Assembly (NCBI GenBank): GCA_036365145.1
Contig: JAEOAD010000888.1
Coordinates: forward strand, 2,707,501-2,771,500
Length of the DNA stretch: 64,000 nucleotides
DNA from: Orientallactaga sibirica
Lineage: Eukaryota; Chordata; Mammalia; Rodentia; Dipodidae
Direction of reading: 5' to 3'
Part shown: positions 9,919 to 24,631 of the stretch, one piece after another
How positions within the stretch are numbered: the first letter of the stretch is position 1
How the letters are laid out: each line of letters begins with the position of its first letter
Made by a program: the position numbers and the translations under genes
Notes under the pieces: generated by a model
Database searches by the model: none
The model's input: the letters and a program-made list of their open reading frames with translations, nothing else
What the model was told of the DNA's origin: nothing

Positions 9919-10284
9919 GCCACCAAAACAACAAAAATTACTTTCAACCTTCCATTGATAGGGCCTGTGATACCTGTTCCTGCCAGTCAGCCTCAAAAGG
10001 TCAGATCATGGAGAAACCCATCAGAGCCCCAAGGCATCAGGAAAATGCTCTGAATGAGAGCAGGACGCCAAGTACATCATTACTATCACTTCAGTAAGCG
10101 TGTGCTCTGCTCTGTGCCTGTCCCCGGGGAGATCAAGCTGTCAACCCACATCAGTTTGGGTATCCTACCAACCAAAGCCCTGTTCCTATGATGTGTATTT
10201 GGAGGATGTTCCCCACCCTAGTGGGGATGATGGGGGGGGAGGCGGGATGGCACTCTAGGGCTTCTCAGTTCATCAGTCTCAGAG
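9919..10284. other. Single-copy DNA just past CORO1A 3' end
   Basis: This is non-repetitive sequence between a B4 element and the CORO1A cleavage site. I see no exon in it. BOLA2, the convergent neighbour in human and mouse, is not recognisable here. Confidence 0.5.
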
Positions 10285-10286
10285 GT

Positions 10287-10396
10287 ACAAGAAAATAAAG
10301 TCACTTTATTATTTTCATCTTATCTGCCAAGGTGGCCTGAGGAGTGGGGTGAGAGTGGAATGAGTGGCTGGCCCCAGCTAAAGGCCCGGGGGTCCT
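10287..10396 (-). terminator. CORO1A: CORO1A 3'UTR and poly(A) site
   Basis: After the TAG at 10399-10397 a short 3'UTR of about 110 bases runs to a canonical AATAAA (minus strand, 10310-10305), about 87 bases after the stop. Cleavage is expected 15-25 bases further, near 10285-10290. Confidence 0.8.
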
Positions 10397-15310
<4,914 letters not shown>

Positions 15311-15410
15311 CTGCTGTCCGGAGATGAGCGTGACCCCCCAAGCGGAGGAGGAAGGCGAGGAGAGGAAGGCGCTGGAGGCCGGTCGGCGGAGGATGCTCTG
15401 TCAAGACAAT
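15311..15410 (-). other. CORO1A: CORO1A exon 1 (5'UTR)
   Basis: A non-coding first exon is inferred from a strong splice donor: reading the minus strand, the exon ends ..CCGGACAGCAG at 15311 and is followed by GTAAGG. The exon 2 acceptor at 13870-13871 (CCCCAG) then joins it to G-ATG. The sequence matches what I recall of the human CORO1A leader. The upstream limit (transcription start) is a guess within about 30 bases. Confidence 0.75.
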
Positions 15411-15795
15411 GAATGAGAAGCGGCCGAGCGCCGGCCTCCGCGGGCTGGCAGCGCCCCTTTGGGGCGGAGCTCCGGCGGGGGCCGGCCTGCGCGCGGCGGC
15501 GGCGGGGCGCTGGGGACGCCGGCCCCAGGCCCGAACCGGTGCTGGCGGCGCGGACGGCTCTTCTTCTAATGGCGAAACAGCCCGTGTGTCCTCCCGCAGC
15601 CACCCCCAGCTTCCTCGAGCTCCTTTGCGAAGGCCGGCGCCCTCCAGGCCAGAGAGGACCTCCCACCCCTCCCCGCAGCCGGGCCAGTAGGGACCGACCC
15701 AGGGTCCCGCGTTTGTCCCAGCTCCTAACCGCACTCCTGGGTGGCCTTGGGTCACTGCACCTCCCCGGGCCGCAGGTCTCCATCCAGGCCGCTCT

Positions 15796-15803
15796 TGACG
15801 TCA
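15796..15803. promoter_or_regulatory. Perfect palindromic CRE (TGACGTCA)
   Basis: A full 8-base cAMP response element lies about 390 bases upstream of the estimated CORO1A start. A half-type GACGTCA occurs again at about 15937. CREB/ATF binding is inferred from the motif alone. Confidence 0.45.
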
Positions 15804-16214
15804 GTTTCACAGGCACATGTGAAAGAGCTGGCATCATGGGGCCCTTGCTTTGTGCGCCGGGCTCCCACCCCTCTAGAGCGCAGTCAGGGAGCGAGGAGGA
15901 GCTGGGAGCCTGCCACAGTTCTAAGGCTGCTGAGCAGACGTCAGCCAGCCGTATGTCACGCTCAAAAGACCAAGTGTCCATTCCCATCCTTGGGCTGGGC
16001 AGCAGGAGGAGGTCACAGGCAGCACAAGAGGGCAAGGAAGTATGTTGACTCCTGGCTGTCGCTCCTCTGCGTGACCTCGGGTTCACTTTTCCCTCTGTAA
16101 CCATCTTACTTGCTTTACTTACTTACTATGGAGAAGACTTTGACCTAAAATACTCCAAGAAGAGTCTAAAGCGCATCCGTAGAGCCACAGGTGCTAGTAA
16201 TAAATTCTAGCCCT
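15804..16214. other. CORO1A upstream single-copy flank
   Basis: This is repeat-free DNA continuing from the CpG island to the first intergenic SINE. It contains no convincing exon; the long plus-strand frames through 15413-16100 lack any recognisable protein similarity and arise from high GC content. Confidence 0.5.
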
Positions 16215-16330
16215 GGGCTGGAGGGATGGTTTAGCCCTGGCGTGCCCGTTCTCTCTCCCTCTTCCTCTCCCCCCTCTCTCCTTATCTCTCTCTTGTCTTC
16301 CAAGTAAGTAAAAAAAAAATTTTTTTTTAA
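16215..16330 (+). mobile_element. Dip-like SINE with body deletion
   Basis: The 20-base head jumps straight to CCCTGGCGTGCCCGTTCTC; the tRNA B box and middle are gone. Confidence 0.75.
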
Positions 16331-16346
16331 GTTAAAAAAAATTCTA

Positions 16347-16477
16347 GTCCTTACAGCTAGGTAAGGTGGCGGGAGGCAGAGGCAAAAGGGAGATTGTGAG
16401 TTCAGGCCAGCCTGGTCTACATATCAAGCTCTGGACCAGGGTTATTTAATGAGACCCTGTTGCTCCCCACCCCAAAA
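16347..16477 (+). mobile_element. B1 SINE, deleted
   Basis: Lacks the CACGCCTTTAATCCC block (GTAAGGTGGCGGGAGGCAG). Confidence 0.65.
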
Positions 16478-16479
16478 AG

Positions 16480-16565
16480 TCTGGGCATGGTGGTGCACAC
16501 GCTTGGGAGACATGGGTAGGAGAATGGGGGTAAGTTTGAGGCCAGCCTGGGCTAGAGCGAGACCC
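16480..16565 (+). mobile_element. B1 SINE first half, fused
   Basis: Runs to GAGCGAGACCC and continues without a tail into the tRNA SINE at 16566. Confidence 0.7.
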
Positions 16566-16752
16566 TAGTGGTTAAGGTGCTTGCCTGTGAAGCCTAAGGA
16601 TCCAGGTTTGATTGCCCAGTACCACATAAACCAGATGCACAAGGTGGTTCATGCATCTGGATTTCCTTTGCAGTGGCTAGAGGCCCTGGTGCGCCCATTC
16701 TCTCACTGTCTGCCTCTTCCTCCCTCTCTTAAACAAAATTTAAAAAACCCCA
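16566..16752 (+). mobile_element. Dip-like SINE, 5'-truncated, fused to B1
   Basis: Starts inside the A box (TAGTGGTTAAGG) and keeps the complete 3' part. Confidence 0.8.
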
Positions 16753-16897
16753 AAACTTAAGTTTGTATCATTATTGTCACTCATTAAAGATTTGGACTGG
16801 ACCTCAGAAGATAAGGAAGAGCACCAGGCGTGGCTAGAGGAGGCTGGGGAGGCTAAGAGACAGCCCAATAAAGACATTCAGTGTGAGGACATTCAAG
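16753..16897. other. Short unassigned stretch
   Basis: No repeat or exon recognised. Confidence 0.35.
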
Positions 16898-17012
16898 GAT
16901 GCTAGATGGGGTGGCATGCATTGCAGCACTCGGGAAGCTGAGGCAGGAGAATTATGAGGTCAAGGCCAGCCTGGGCTATCTATATAGAAAGACCCTGTCA
17001 GAACAAAGGAGA
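16898..17012 (+). mobile_element. B1 SINE, short and diverged
   Basis: TGGGGTGGCATGCATTGCAG ... GAAAGACCCTGTCAG. Confidence 0.65.
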
Positions 17013-17084
17013 AGGTGAAAATTAAGAGGAGGAGGAAGGGTTGTTGTTATTCAGGGAAGAAATTGTTCAAGGAGAAACAAGGGG

Positions 17085-17276
17085 CTGGCTCAAGTCCTTC
17101 CTCCACCCTGATTAGCTGTGTGCTCTTGGGTGAATGGCCTGCTCTCTCCAAACCTTAGTTTCATCATCTGTACATGGGAGACAAGTAAGGTGTGTCTTGC
17201 CCACCTTACACCTAAGGAGGCTCAAATGAGGCAATGTACAACAAATGTTCTACAATTAAACTCAGTTCTAAAACTC
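17085..17276 (+). mobile_element. MIR SINE (ancient mammalian)
   Basis: TTAGCTGTGTGCTCTTGGG, then CTTAGTTTCATCATCTGTAC and CTCAAATGAGGCAATGTACA, follow the MIR consensus order. Confidence 0.7.
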
Positions 17277-17288
17277 AAGAATTGTATT

Positions 17289-17608
17289 CCAAGGTTCAGG
17301 GCCCATTGCAGAAGAGGGGGCGGATAGAATGGAAGAGCCAAAGGAAGGGTATGACTTCTTACAATGCAACTGCCCAGACAGAAATTGGCCTCGATATCCA
17401 TGACCTTGCAGTGCCTAGCAATACCATCGCAAGACCCTCAAAATAGAAGAAAAAGATGATGACATCAAATTAAAAGAAAGACTAATGGAGAGAGGAGGGG
17501 ATATGATGAAGATTGGAGTTCTAAAGTGGAATGGGGGAGGGGAGGGAAATATCGTATGTTTTATGTATGTTAGTATAGAAGGTGTCAATAAAAATATAAT
17601 TAAAAAAA
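17289..17608 (+). mobile_element. LINE-1 3' end, 5'-truncated
   Basis: About 320 bases of the L1 3'UTR ending GTCAATAAAAATATAATTAAA. A perfect target duplication AAGAATTGTATT lies at 17277 and 17609. Confidence 0.9.
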
Positions 17609-17699
17609 AAGAATTGTATTATGCCTGAGGCTATGTGACTGTGGGCAGGTACTGTGATGTGTAGTCTCCAACTTAACGTGATAAAAATAATGGCTAGTG

Positions 17700-17913
17700 G
17701 TGCTGGGGATGGAGCTCAGTTGGTAGAGAGCTTACCTAGCACGAATGAAATGCTGGGTTTCGTCCCCAGCACCACATAAGCCAAGCATGGTGGCACATGC
17801 CTGTGATCCCAGCACTCAGGAGGAAACGGCAAGAGAATCCCAAGTTCAAAGTCATCCTTGGCTACATAGATAACATGTGGCCAGTCTGGGCTACATGAGG
17901 CCCTGTTTCAAAG
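17700..17913 (+). mobile_element. B4 SINE (ID plus B1 composite)
   Basis: ID head GGGGATGGAGCTCAGTTGG, then a B1-like half, with its tail turned into GATA repeats. Confidence 0.82.
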
Positions 17914-17990
17914 ACAGATAGATGATAGGTAGGTAGGTAGGTAGGTAGGTAGATAGATAGATAGATGATAGATAGATAGAGATAGAATTA
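17914..17990 (+). repeat. (GATA/GGTA)n microsatellite
   Basis: Runs of TAGG and TAGA grown from the B4 tail. Confidence 0.9.
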
Positions 17991-17994
17991 ACAC

Positions 17995-18056
17995 AAATAA
18001 CAGTGTTTACTGAGCAACTATGTGCTGGGCACTGTTCTAAACTCTATGCTTGTCCC
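17995..18056 (-). mobile_element. MIR fragment
   Basis: TTACTGAGCAACTATGTGCT then GGGCACTGTTCTAAACTCT is the antisense 3' end of MIR. Confidence 0.6.
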
Positions 18057-18058
18057 CT

Positions 18059-18146
18059 TCTAGCTATGTAGCCCAAGCTACCCTCACACTCATTATCTTA
18101 CACTTCAGCCTCTGAAGTATTGGTATGCACCACCATGCCCAACTCA
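18059..18146 (-). mobile_element. Old B1-type SINE
   Basis: GTAGCCCAAGCTACCCTCAC ... CACCACCATGCCCAACTC. Confidence 0.55.
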
Positions 18147-18161
18147 TATCAATCAATCAAT

Positions 18162-18317
18162 CTTTTTTTTTTTTGATTTTTCGAGGTAAGGTTTCGCTCT
18201 AGCTCAGGTAGTCTCAGGAGCTCAGGTAGTCTCAGGGTGGCCTTGAACTCATGGCGATCCTCCTACCTCTGCTTCCCGAGTGCTGGGATTAAAGACATGC
18301 ATCACCAAGCCTGGCTC
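18162..18317 (-). mobile_element. B1 SINE with internal repeat
   Basis: AGCTCAGGTAGTCTCAGG occurs twice in place of the GACCTGGAATTCACTATG block. Flanked by CAATCAATCT. Confidence 0.88.
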
Positions 18318-18328
18318 AATCAATCTTC

Positions 18329-18546
18329 TAATATTTTATTTTGTTATTTATTTATTAGAGACGGAGAGAGGAAGAGAGAGAAGGAGAGAGAGAGAATGGG
18401 TGTGTCAGTACCTCTAGCCACTGCAAATGAACTCCAGATGCATGCACCATTATGTGCATCTGGCTTACGTGGGGTCTGGAGAATCAAACCTGGGTCGTTA
18501 GGCTTTGCAGACAAGCACCTTAACCACTAAGCAATCCCTCCAGCCT
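18329..18546 (-). mobile_element. Dip-like tRNA SINE
   Basis: Antisense, complete. Confidence 0.92.
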
Positions 18547-18579
18547 CCTCAATCAATCTTTTGTATTTAATTTTTACTC

Positions 18580-18898
18580 ATATTTTATTGTGTGCGTTCA
18601 TGTGAGTGTGGACACATGTGACACACACGGACACCCAGTGAGCATGCGGAAGTCAGAGGACAGCTTCAAGTGTCAGTCCCACTTGTTTTGAGGCAAGACC
18701 TCTCGTTCACCTATACTCATAGGAGTAGCTGGCCTGCCAATGTTGGGATTCTCTTGTGTCTTCCTCTCTCTTTGCTGCAGGCACATTGGGACCACAGACA
18801 CACTATGTGTCCGGCGTTATGTGGATTCTGGGGAACCAAACCCGGGTTATCAGTCTTGCACAGAAAGTACTTTATCCACTGAGCCATCTCCCCAGACC
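18580..18898 (-). mobile_element. B2/B3-type SINE, long form
   Basis: GAAGTCAGAGGACAGCTTC and TTATGTGGATTCTGGGGAAC ... CCACTGAGCCATCTCC are B3-like in antisense, with an internal old insertion. Confidence 0.65.
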
Positions 18899-19075
18899 AC
18901 AATCAATCCTAAGATTGATACAAAGACAGGACAACCAGACACTATACATCTCCTGCTATGACACAATGAATATATGGCATCACCTTGGTAGTATTGTTGC
19001 CAAGATAATAAAAATAATGGTAATGACTATAATAATCTTGATTCTAGTTAAGCCTCTAAGTATAATCATTGTTCT
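18899..19075. other. Short unassigned stretch
   Basis: AT-rich, no repeat or exon recognised. Confidence 0.35.
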
Positions 19076-19264
19076 GGGGCTGGTAATATGGCTTAACAGT
19101 TAAAGACACTTGCTTACAAAGCCTGCTGGCCTGGGTTCAATCCCAAGCAACCACATGGCCCAATCATCTGGTGTTCATTTCCACAAGCGAGAGGCCCTGG
19201 CATACCCATAAACACACATACACACACATGCATATGCATATACAAATAAATAAAAAATATATAA
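19076..19264 (+). mobile_element. Dip-like tRNA SINE, diverged
   Basis: GGGGCTGGTAATATGGCTTA head and a CACACA-rich region before the AAATAAATAAA tail. Confidence 0.82.
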
Positions 19265-19267
19265 GTA

Positions 19268-19451
19268 AGGATGGAGAGATGGCTCAGCAGTTAAGGGTGC
19301 TTGCTTGCAAAGCCTGTCAGCCCAGTTTCAATTCCCCAGCACCCACACAAAGCCAGATGCACAAAGTGGCACATGCATATGGAGTTCATTTGCAGTGACA
19401 GGAGGTCCTGGCATGTCTATACTCTTTCTCTCAAATAAAAAATTAAATATT
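19268..19451 (+). mobile_element. Dip-like tRNA SINE
   Basis: Sense; inserted at the tail of the previous copy. Confidence 0.9.
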
Positions 19452-19452
19452 A

Positions 19453-19603
19453 AGCCAGGCATGGTGGCACATGCCTTTAATCCCAGCACTTGGGAGGCAG
19501 AGGTAGGAGGATCGCTGTGAGTTAGAGGCCACCCTGAGACTGCAGAGTGAATTCCATGACAGCTGGGCCTAGAGTGAGACCCTACCTCAAAAAAAAAATT
19601 AAG
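19453..19603 (+). mobile_element. B1 SINE
   Basis: AAGCCAGGCATGGTGGCACA head, 9-base poly(A). Confidence 0.92.
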
Positions 19604-19617
19604 ATATACATATAATC

Positions 19618-19769
19618 TTTGGGGTGGGTTTCAAGGTATGGTCTTATTCTAGCCTAGGCTGACCTGGAATTCAGTATAGTAGTGTCAGGCTGGCCTTGAA
19701 CTCACAGTGATTCTCCTACCTCTGTATCCTGAGGGCTGGGATTAAAGGCATGTGCCACCACGTCTGGCA
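19618..19769 (-). mobile_element. B1 SINE
   Basis: Antisense, tail to tail with the preceding B1, giving an inverted B1 pair 15 bases apart. Confidence 0.88.
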
Positions 19770-19805
19770 TAATTATTGTTTTATAAAATGTAAGAGGAAT
19801 AGAAC

Positions 19806-19952
19806 AGTCAGGTGTGGTATCTCATGCCTATAACCCCAGCATTGGGGAAGCTGAAGTAGGAGGATTAAAGTGAGTCAAAGTCAGCGTGGACTACAGTAAG
19901 TTCCAGGAAAGCCTGGGCTAGAGTGAGACCCTTTAATGCCTCAAACAAAATC
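19806..19952 (+). mobile_element. B1 SINE, diverged
   Basis: AGTCAGGTGTGGTATCTCAT ... GAGTGAGACCCTTTAATGCC. Confidence 0.78.
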
Positions 19953-20071
19953 AGTTGGATAGAAGAATAGATTTAACCCCACAAGGTGGCAATTACCTGA
20001 ATCTACAACGTAGGAGGTTTCATGTTGAGAGATGACCCAGCTTCAACAGGAAATGGCACTAAAATGAGTGA

Positions 20072-20370
20072 TGCTGGGCATGGTGGTACATAGCTAGAAG
20101 CAGCACTTGTGGGTCTGAAGGAGGATCAAGATTTGAAGGTCAGCTGAGCAGGGCGTGGTGGCACATGCCTTTAATCCAAGCACTCGGGAGGCAGAGGTAG
20201 GAGGATCGCCGTGAGTTCGAGGCCACCCTGAGACTATGTAGTGAATTCTAGGTCAACCTGGGCTAGTGAGACACTACCGCAAAAAACAAAAAAAAAAAAA
20301 AAAGAGTTGAAGGTCAGCCTCAAAGGAGGCCACAAAGTGAGACTTTGTCTCCAAACAAGCCAGTTTGTGA
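20072..20370 (+). mobile_element. Old B1 split by a younger B1
   Basis: Head at 20072-20149 and remainder at 20305-20370. TTGAAGGTCAGC is repeated at the break as target duplication. Confidence 0.65.
20150..20304 (+). mobile_element. B1 SINE nested in old B1
   Basis: Near-consensus body with a 15-base poly(A). Confidence 0.9.
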
Positions 20371-20727
20371 GGCTGGAAGATGGCTCAGTGGGTAAGAGTG
20401 CTTGCTGTGCAAGCATGAGGACCTGAAATGGCCTGATCTGCCCTGCGTTAAATTCACCAACACCCATATAAACAACTGTGTCACAATACACAGCCCAGTC
20501 TCTAAGGAGTAGAAACTAGAGACTCGCTGAGGCTTGCTGGTCAGCCAGTCTGACCTAAAAATAATGACAGTTCCAGGTTTGATGAGAGACTCCATCTCAA
20601 GGAAGATTGTGGATGAGTGGTATAGGAGGACGCCCTGCATTCACCTCTGGCCTCCACATGTGCACACACGTGTATCTGCACACACATGTGCATATACTAC
20701 ACATTCACACACACATAAAAACTATAT
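20371..20727 (+). mobile_element. B2/B3-type SINE, long form
   Basis: GGCTGGAAGATGGCTCAGTG head, GCTTGCTGGTCAGCCAGTCT middle, CCTCTGGCCTCCACATGTGC then CA-rich end. Confidence 0.65.
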
Positions 20728-20770
20728 ATGTTACAGACATATGCACATGTGTGAAACAAGCAAAACAAAG

Positions 20771-21122
20771 TGGGCTCAGGGGATGGCTCAGTAGTTAAGA
20801 GCGCTTGCCGCTCAAGCCTCTCAGGCAAGACGCTGCAAAGTTCAAATCCTTAGAACTTATATAAAAAGCTGGTGTACTACACGTTTCTATAACCCCAGTC
20901 CACAGTGTGAGGGGACAGAGGCTACAGAATCGCAGGGGTTCACTGGCCAATGTCAGCTCCCAGTTGAAGAAAAGTCCTTTTCTCAAGGAAAGGCGTAGTA
21001 CTAGAGAAGGGTACCTGAAGTTCTCTGCTCTGTATGCACATGCATGGTGCATGTATCTGCACACACATGTTCATACACTGCAGCATACACCTACTCTACC
21101 CACATGCAAAAAAATCATAAAA
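20771..21122 (+). mobile_element. B2/B3-type SINE, long form
   Basis: Second copy of the same long family (GGGGATGGCTCAGTAGTTAA, ending in ACACACATG repeats). Confidence 0.65.
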
Positions 21123-21258
21123 AGTCAGGCATGGTGGTGCATGTCTTTAATCCCAGTGCTCGGGAAGCTGAGGTAGGAGGATCACCATGAGTTTGAGGCC
21201 ACCCTGAGGCTACACAGTAAACTCCAGGTCAGCCTGTGCTACCCTATCTTGAAAAACC

Positions 21259-21297
<39 letters not shown>
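21123..21297 (+). mobile_element. B1 SINE with (AAAT)n tail
   Basis: The tail at 21258-21297 has become AAAT repeats. A short deletion removes GGGCTAGAGTGAGA. Confidence 0.88.
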
Positions 21298-21298
<1 letters not shown>

Positions 21299-21403
21299 GC
21301 TTACGCCTATAGGCACGACCACTCCATTCTCCAAGTGAAGGATTATGCACTGATTATTTTTCTTATCACTGTGACCAGATGCCTGAAAAAAAAAAAGCAA
21401 CTT

Positions 21404-21619
21404 AGGCTGGAGAGATGGCTTAGCAGTTAAGGCATATGCCTGTGAAGGCTAAGGACCCTGGTTTGATTCTCCAGGTCCCACGTAAGCCAGATGCACAAGG
21501 GGGCACACGTGTCTGGAGTTCGTTTGCAGTGGCTAGAGGTCATGGTGCGCCCATGCTCCCTCTCTCTTTCCCTCTCTCTGTCTCTAATAAATAAATAAAA
21601 ATAAAAACTTTTTTAAAAA
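21404..21619 (+). mobile_element. Dip-like SINE inside MaLR LTR
   Basis: Target duplication AAAAAGCAACTTA on both sides shows clean insertion into the LTR. Confidence 0.92.
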
Positions 21620-21910
21620 AGCAACTTAATGGAGTAAGAGTTTATTCTGGCTCACAAGTCCACGGAGTAGAGTCACCATGGGAAAAGCACGGTGATGGGC
21701 ACGGCAGGTGGCCTTTTTTCTGTTTTGTTCAGTCTGGGCCCCTCCCCATAGGATGATGTGATCCATATTTAGGATCTTCCCTCCTCAGTTAAACCTCTTT
21801 AGAAACACCCTCCTAAACACACTCAGAGTTGTGTTTCATAGCTGATGCCAAATCCAGCTAAAGTGATAATTTGATACCCAAACACATCACTTGAAATCAT
21901 AGCATTCTTC

Positions 21911-22050
21911 CAGGTGTGGTGGCACACACTTTTAATCCCAGCACTTGGAAGGCAGAGGTAGGAGGATCACTGTGAATTTGAGGTTAGCCTGGGCTACAAA
22001 GTGAATCCCAAACCAGTCTGGGCTAGAGTGAGACCCTTCCTAAAAAAGGG
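21911..22050 (+). mobile_element. B1 SINE
   Basis: Diverged copy; ATCATAGCATTC precedes it and recurs at 22410 after three SINEs. Confidence 0.87.
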
Positions 22051-22054
22051 GGGA

Positions 22055-22255
22055 GGGTTCTGGAGGGATGGCTTAGTGGTTAAAGCATTTGCCTGTGAAG
22101 CCTAAGGACACAGGTTCAATTCCCCAGGACCCACATAAGCCAGATGTACAACATGGTGCATGCGTCTGGAGTTTGTTTGCAGTAGCTAGAGGCCCTGGTG
22201 CTGCCCATTCTCTATTTGCCTCTACCTCTGCCTCTTTCTCTGTCACTCTCTAAAA

Positions 22256-22310
<55 letters not shown>

Positions 22311-22313
22311 AAT
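22055..22313 (+). mobile_element. Dip-like SINE with (AAAT)n tail
   Basis: Complete; its tail is an AAAT microsatellite of about 15 units (22252-22312). Confidence 0.92.
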
Positions 22314-22322
22314 ATTTTAGAA

Positions 22323-22410
22323 TTCCAGGCATGGTGGTGCACACCTTTAATCCCAACACTTGGGAGGCAGAGGTGTGAATTCAACGCCAGCTTGCTTCCA
22401 GAAAAAAAAA
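22323..22410 (+). mobile_element. B1 SINE, 3'-deleted
   Basis: The first 60 bases are normal, then GTGTGAATTCAACGCCAGC collapses the second half. Confidence 0.75.
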
Positions 22411-22459
22411 TCATAGCATTCCACTTCATCTTCATTTCATAGTACAAAATGCATTTATT

Positions 22460-22732
22460 CGGGCTGGAGAGATGGCTTAGCGGTTAAGGCGCCTGCCTGC
22501 TAAGCCTAAGAACCCGGTTCCAATCTCCAGGTCCCACGTTTAGCCAGATGCAGTGACGCAAGGGTGCAGTGCCACACTTGCCCACAAGGGGGCACACACA
22601 TCTGGATTTCGTTCACAGCAGCTGAGAGGCTGCTGGCGTGCCCATCTCTGTCTGTCTCCCTCTCCCTCTCTGTCTGTCTTTCTCTGTGTCTCTCTCCAAA
22701 AATAAATAAAATAATTTAAAAAAATTTTAAAA
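22460..22732 (+). mobile_element. Dip-like SINE, long form with CTCF-like core
   Basis: Carries the long-form insert (GTGACGCAAGGGTGCAGTGC) and CCACAAGGGGGCAC at 22582-22595. Target duplication AAAATGCATTTATT at 22446 and 22733. Confidence 0.92.
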
Positions 22733-23543
22733 AATGCATTTATTCCATCTCTAAGAGTCCCAATGTTCTTTAACAGTCTCAAAAACTGTTCAAAAGTCCA
22801 GAGTTTCTTCTGAAACTCAAGGACTGTGACCCCCTGTCAAGTAAAAAAACAAGCTACATGCTTCCAATATATGATGACAAAGAATAAACATTCCCACTCC
22901 AAAAGGGGAACAAAGGCATAGCAGGGAAAGATTGGGCCAAAGCAAGACCAAGACCCAGCAAGGTAAGCTTCAAATTCTGCAAGGCCACGTCTGGCCTCTA
23001 GGGCTCTTGGTGGTATCATCTGGGCTCCTGCAGGCATGGGTAGCACCACCCTTCAGGTTCTACAACACATGTAGCCTGTTCCTTGGGTCTGTACCACTAT
23101 GTGCTTGCAGTTATCCTCAGTCAGCCTCTGGTTCTGACATGTCAGGCATCCTGGGGTCTCCACTGCAACCTTCATAACTTACGCAGTGGCCTCTCAAGAT
23201 CTCATTACAGGGACTCACACCCTGTGACACATTGCCTGGTTCTGTGGTTTACTGGAACATTAGTTCAAGCCTCCATGACCCTATATATAACTCTTATATC
23301 TTGCATGTCTGCAAAACCAGCAGTATGGGGATAACACTGCCAAATTCCTCTGCCAGCTTGAGATGTCACCCAGCCCCTTTTTGCCATAGCAGAAGTGGCC
23401 TCCTGCACACTGGTGGCTGGATCTTAGAAAACACTGCCCCAGGTGGTTGTTCCCTACCCCTGTGTGGGTGGGGTCTTACCTTTAGGGCATCATTTCAATT
23501 GTCCCAGTGCAGAGCATAAATTTTCTCGTTCATAGTGCTAATC

Positions 23544-23760
23544 TTTTTTTATTTTTTTTAATTTTATTTATTTATTTATTTGAGACAGAGAAATGGAGAG
23601 AGAGTGAAAATGGGCACACCAGGGCATCTAGCCACTACAAAAAAACTCCAGACACATGTGCCACCATGTGCATCTGGCTTACATGGGACCTGGAGAATCA
23701 AACTGGTGTCCTTTGGCTTTGCAAGCAAGTGCCTTAACCACTAAGCCATTTCTCCAGCCC
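23544..23760 (-). mobile_element. Dip-like tRNA SINE
   Basis: Antisense; CATAGTGCTAATCTTTTT lies before it and after the next copy, so the two share one target. Confidence 0.92.
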
Positions 23761-23762
23761 TA

Positions 23763-23977
23763 AAATATATTATTTATTTATTTATTTATTTGAGAGAAAG
23801 AGGCAGAGAGAGAGAAAGAAAAAGAATGGGCACGTCATGGCCTCTAGTCACTGCAAACAAACTCCAGATGCATGTGCCCCCTTGTGCATCTGGCTTACAT
23901 GGGTCCTGGAGAATTGAACTGGGATCCTTTGGCTTTGCAAGCAAATGCCTTAACCGCTAAGCCATCTCTCCAGACCC
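23763..23977 (-). mobile_element. Dip-like tRNA SINE
   Basis: Second antisense copy of a head-to-tail pair; keeps GCCCCCTTGTGCATCTGG. Confidence 0.92.
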
Positions 23978-24377
23978 ACATAGTGCTAATCTTTTTAATT
24001 ATTATCGCTACTTTCTCAGACCTGCCTTGTTCACATCATTAAATTTGCTCTCACTCCGTTCCTTGGCAAGCTGCACAGTTTTCATCTTTCTGCACCACTT
24101 GCTATTCTCTTTCACTGGAAATCTGCAAAAGAGCTATAATCAACGACCACGCCATAACCTGAATGCTGGGCTGTCTTCATTATTTCCTCTACCAAAGAAA
24201 TTACCCCATTACTTTTGAATTCAGCCTCACTCACATTCTCAGGAAATGGCAGACTGTGGCCTATTCTTAGAATGTAACACAAATAGCCTCTAGTCCAGTT
24301 TCTTCCTTTGCTTCTTTTCTTTCTTTCTCTGTATTCACAAATAAATAATATGAAAAAATATTTTATAAAACACTTCA

Positions 24378-24620
24378 GAGGGCTAGACAGATGGCTTAGA
24401 GGTTAAAGGCACTTGCTTGCAAAGCCTGATGGTCTAGATTCAATTCCCAAGTACCCATGTAAAGCCAGATGTACAAAGTGGCACACGCATCCTGAGTTTA
24501 TTTGCAGTGGCGAGGAGGCCCTGGTGTGCCCATATATTTTCTCTCTCTCCTCTCTCTCTCTTTCTCCAACACGCTCTCTCTCTCTCTGCTTGCAAATAAA
24601 CAAATAAAATATTTTTAAAA
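24378..24620 (+). mobile_element. Dip-like tRNA SINE
   Basis: Sense, complete, with a long CT-rich region (24540-24590) before the tail. Confidence 0.92.
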
Positions 24621-24631
24621 AACTTCAGACT

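Larger units (their letters stand above)
21345..24345 (-). mobile_element. MaLR proviral remnant B (antisense)
   Basis: The 3' LTR (21345 to about 21890) and non-coding internal sequence (to about 24345) of an MT-like MaLR lie in antisense; no 5' LTR follows. The LTR reads TGCACTGATTATTTTTC, GCAACTTAATGG, CCATGGGAAAAGC. Internal blocks such as ATTCCCACTCCAAAAGGGG are shared in order with remnant A at 31-33 kb. Later SINEs split it at 21404, 21911, 22055, 22460, 23544 and 23763. MaLRs carry no coding genes and none is seen. Boundaries other than the LTR start are approximate. Confidence 0.65.

Noticed and set aside
18990..19110. Possible exon in the 115-residue frame near 18.8-19.1 kb
   Set aside because: Overlaps a B3-like SINE and a Dip-like SINE head; the unique part is AT-rich without splice signals.
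21256..22313. Regular spaced repeats resembling an array
   Set aside because: They are AAAT microsatellite tails of SINEs; no spacers, no CRISPR structure, and the genome is mammalian.
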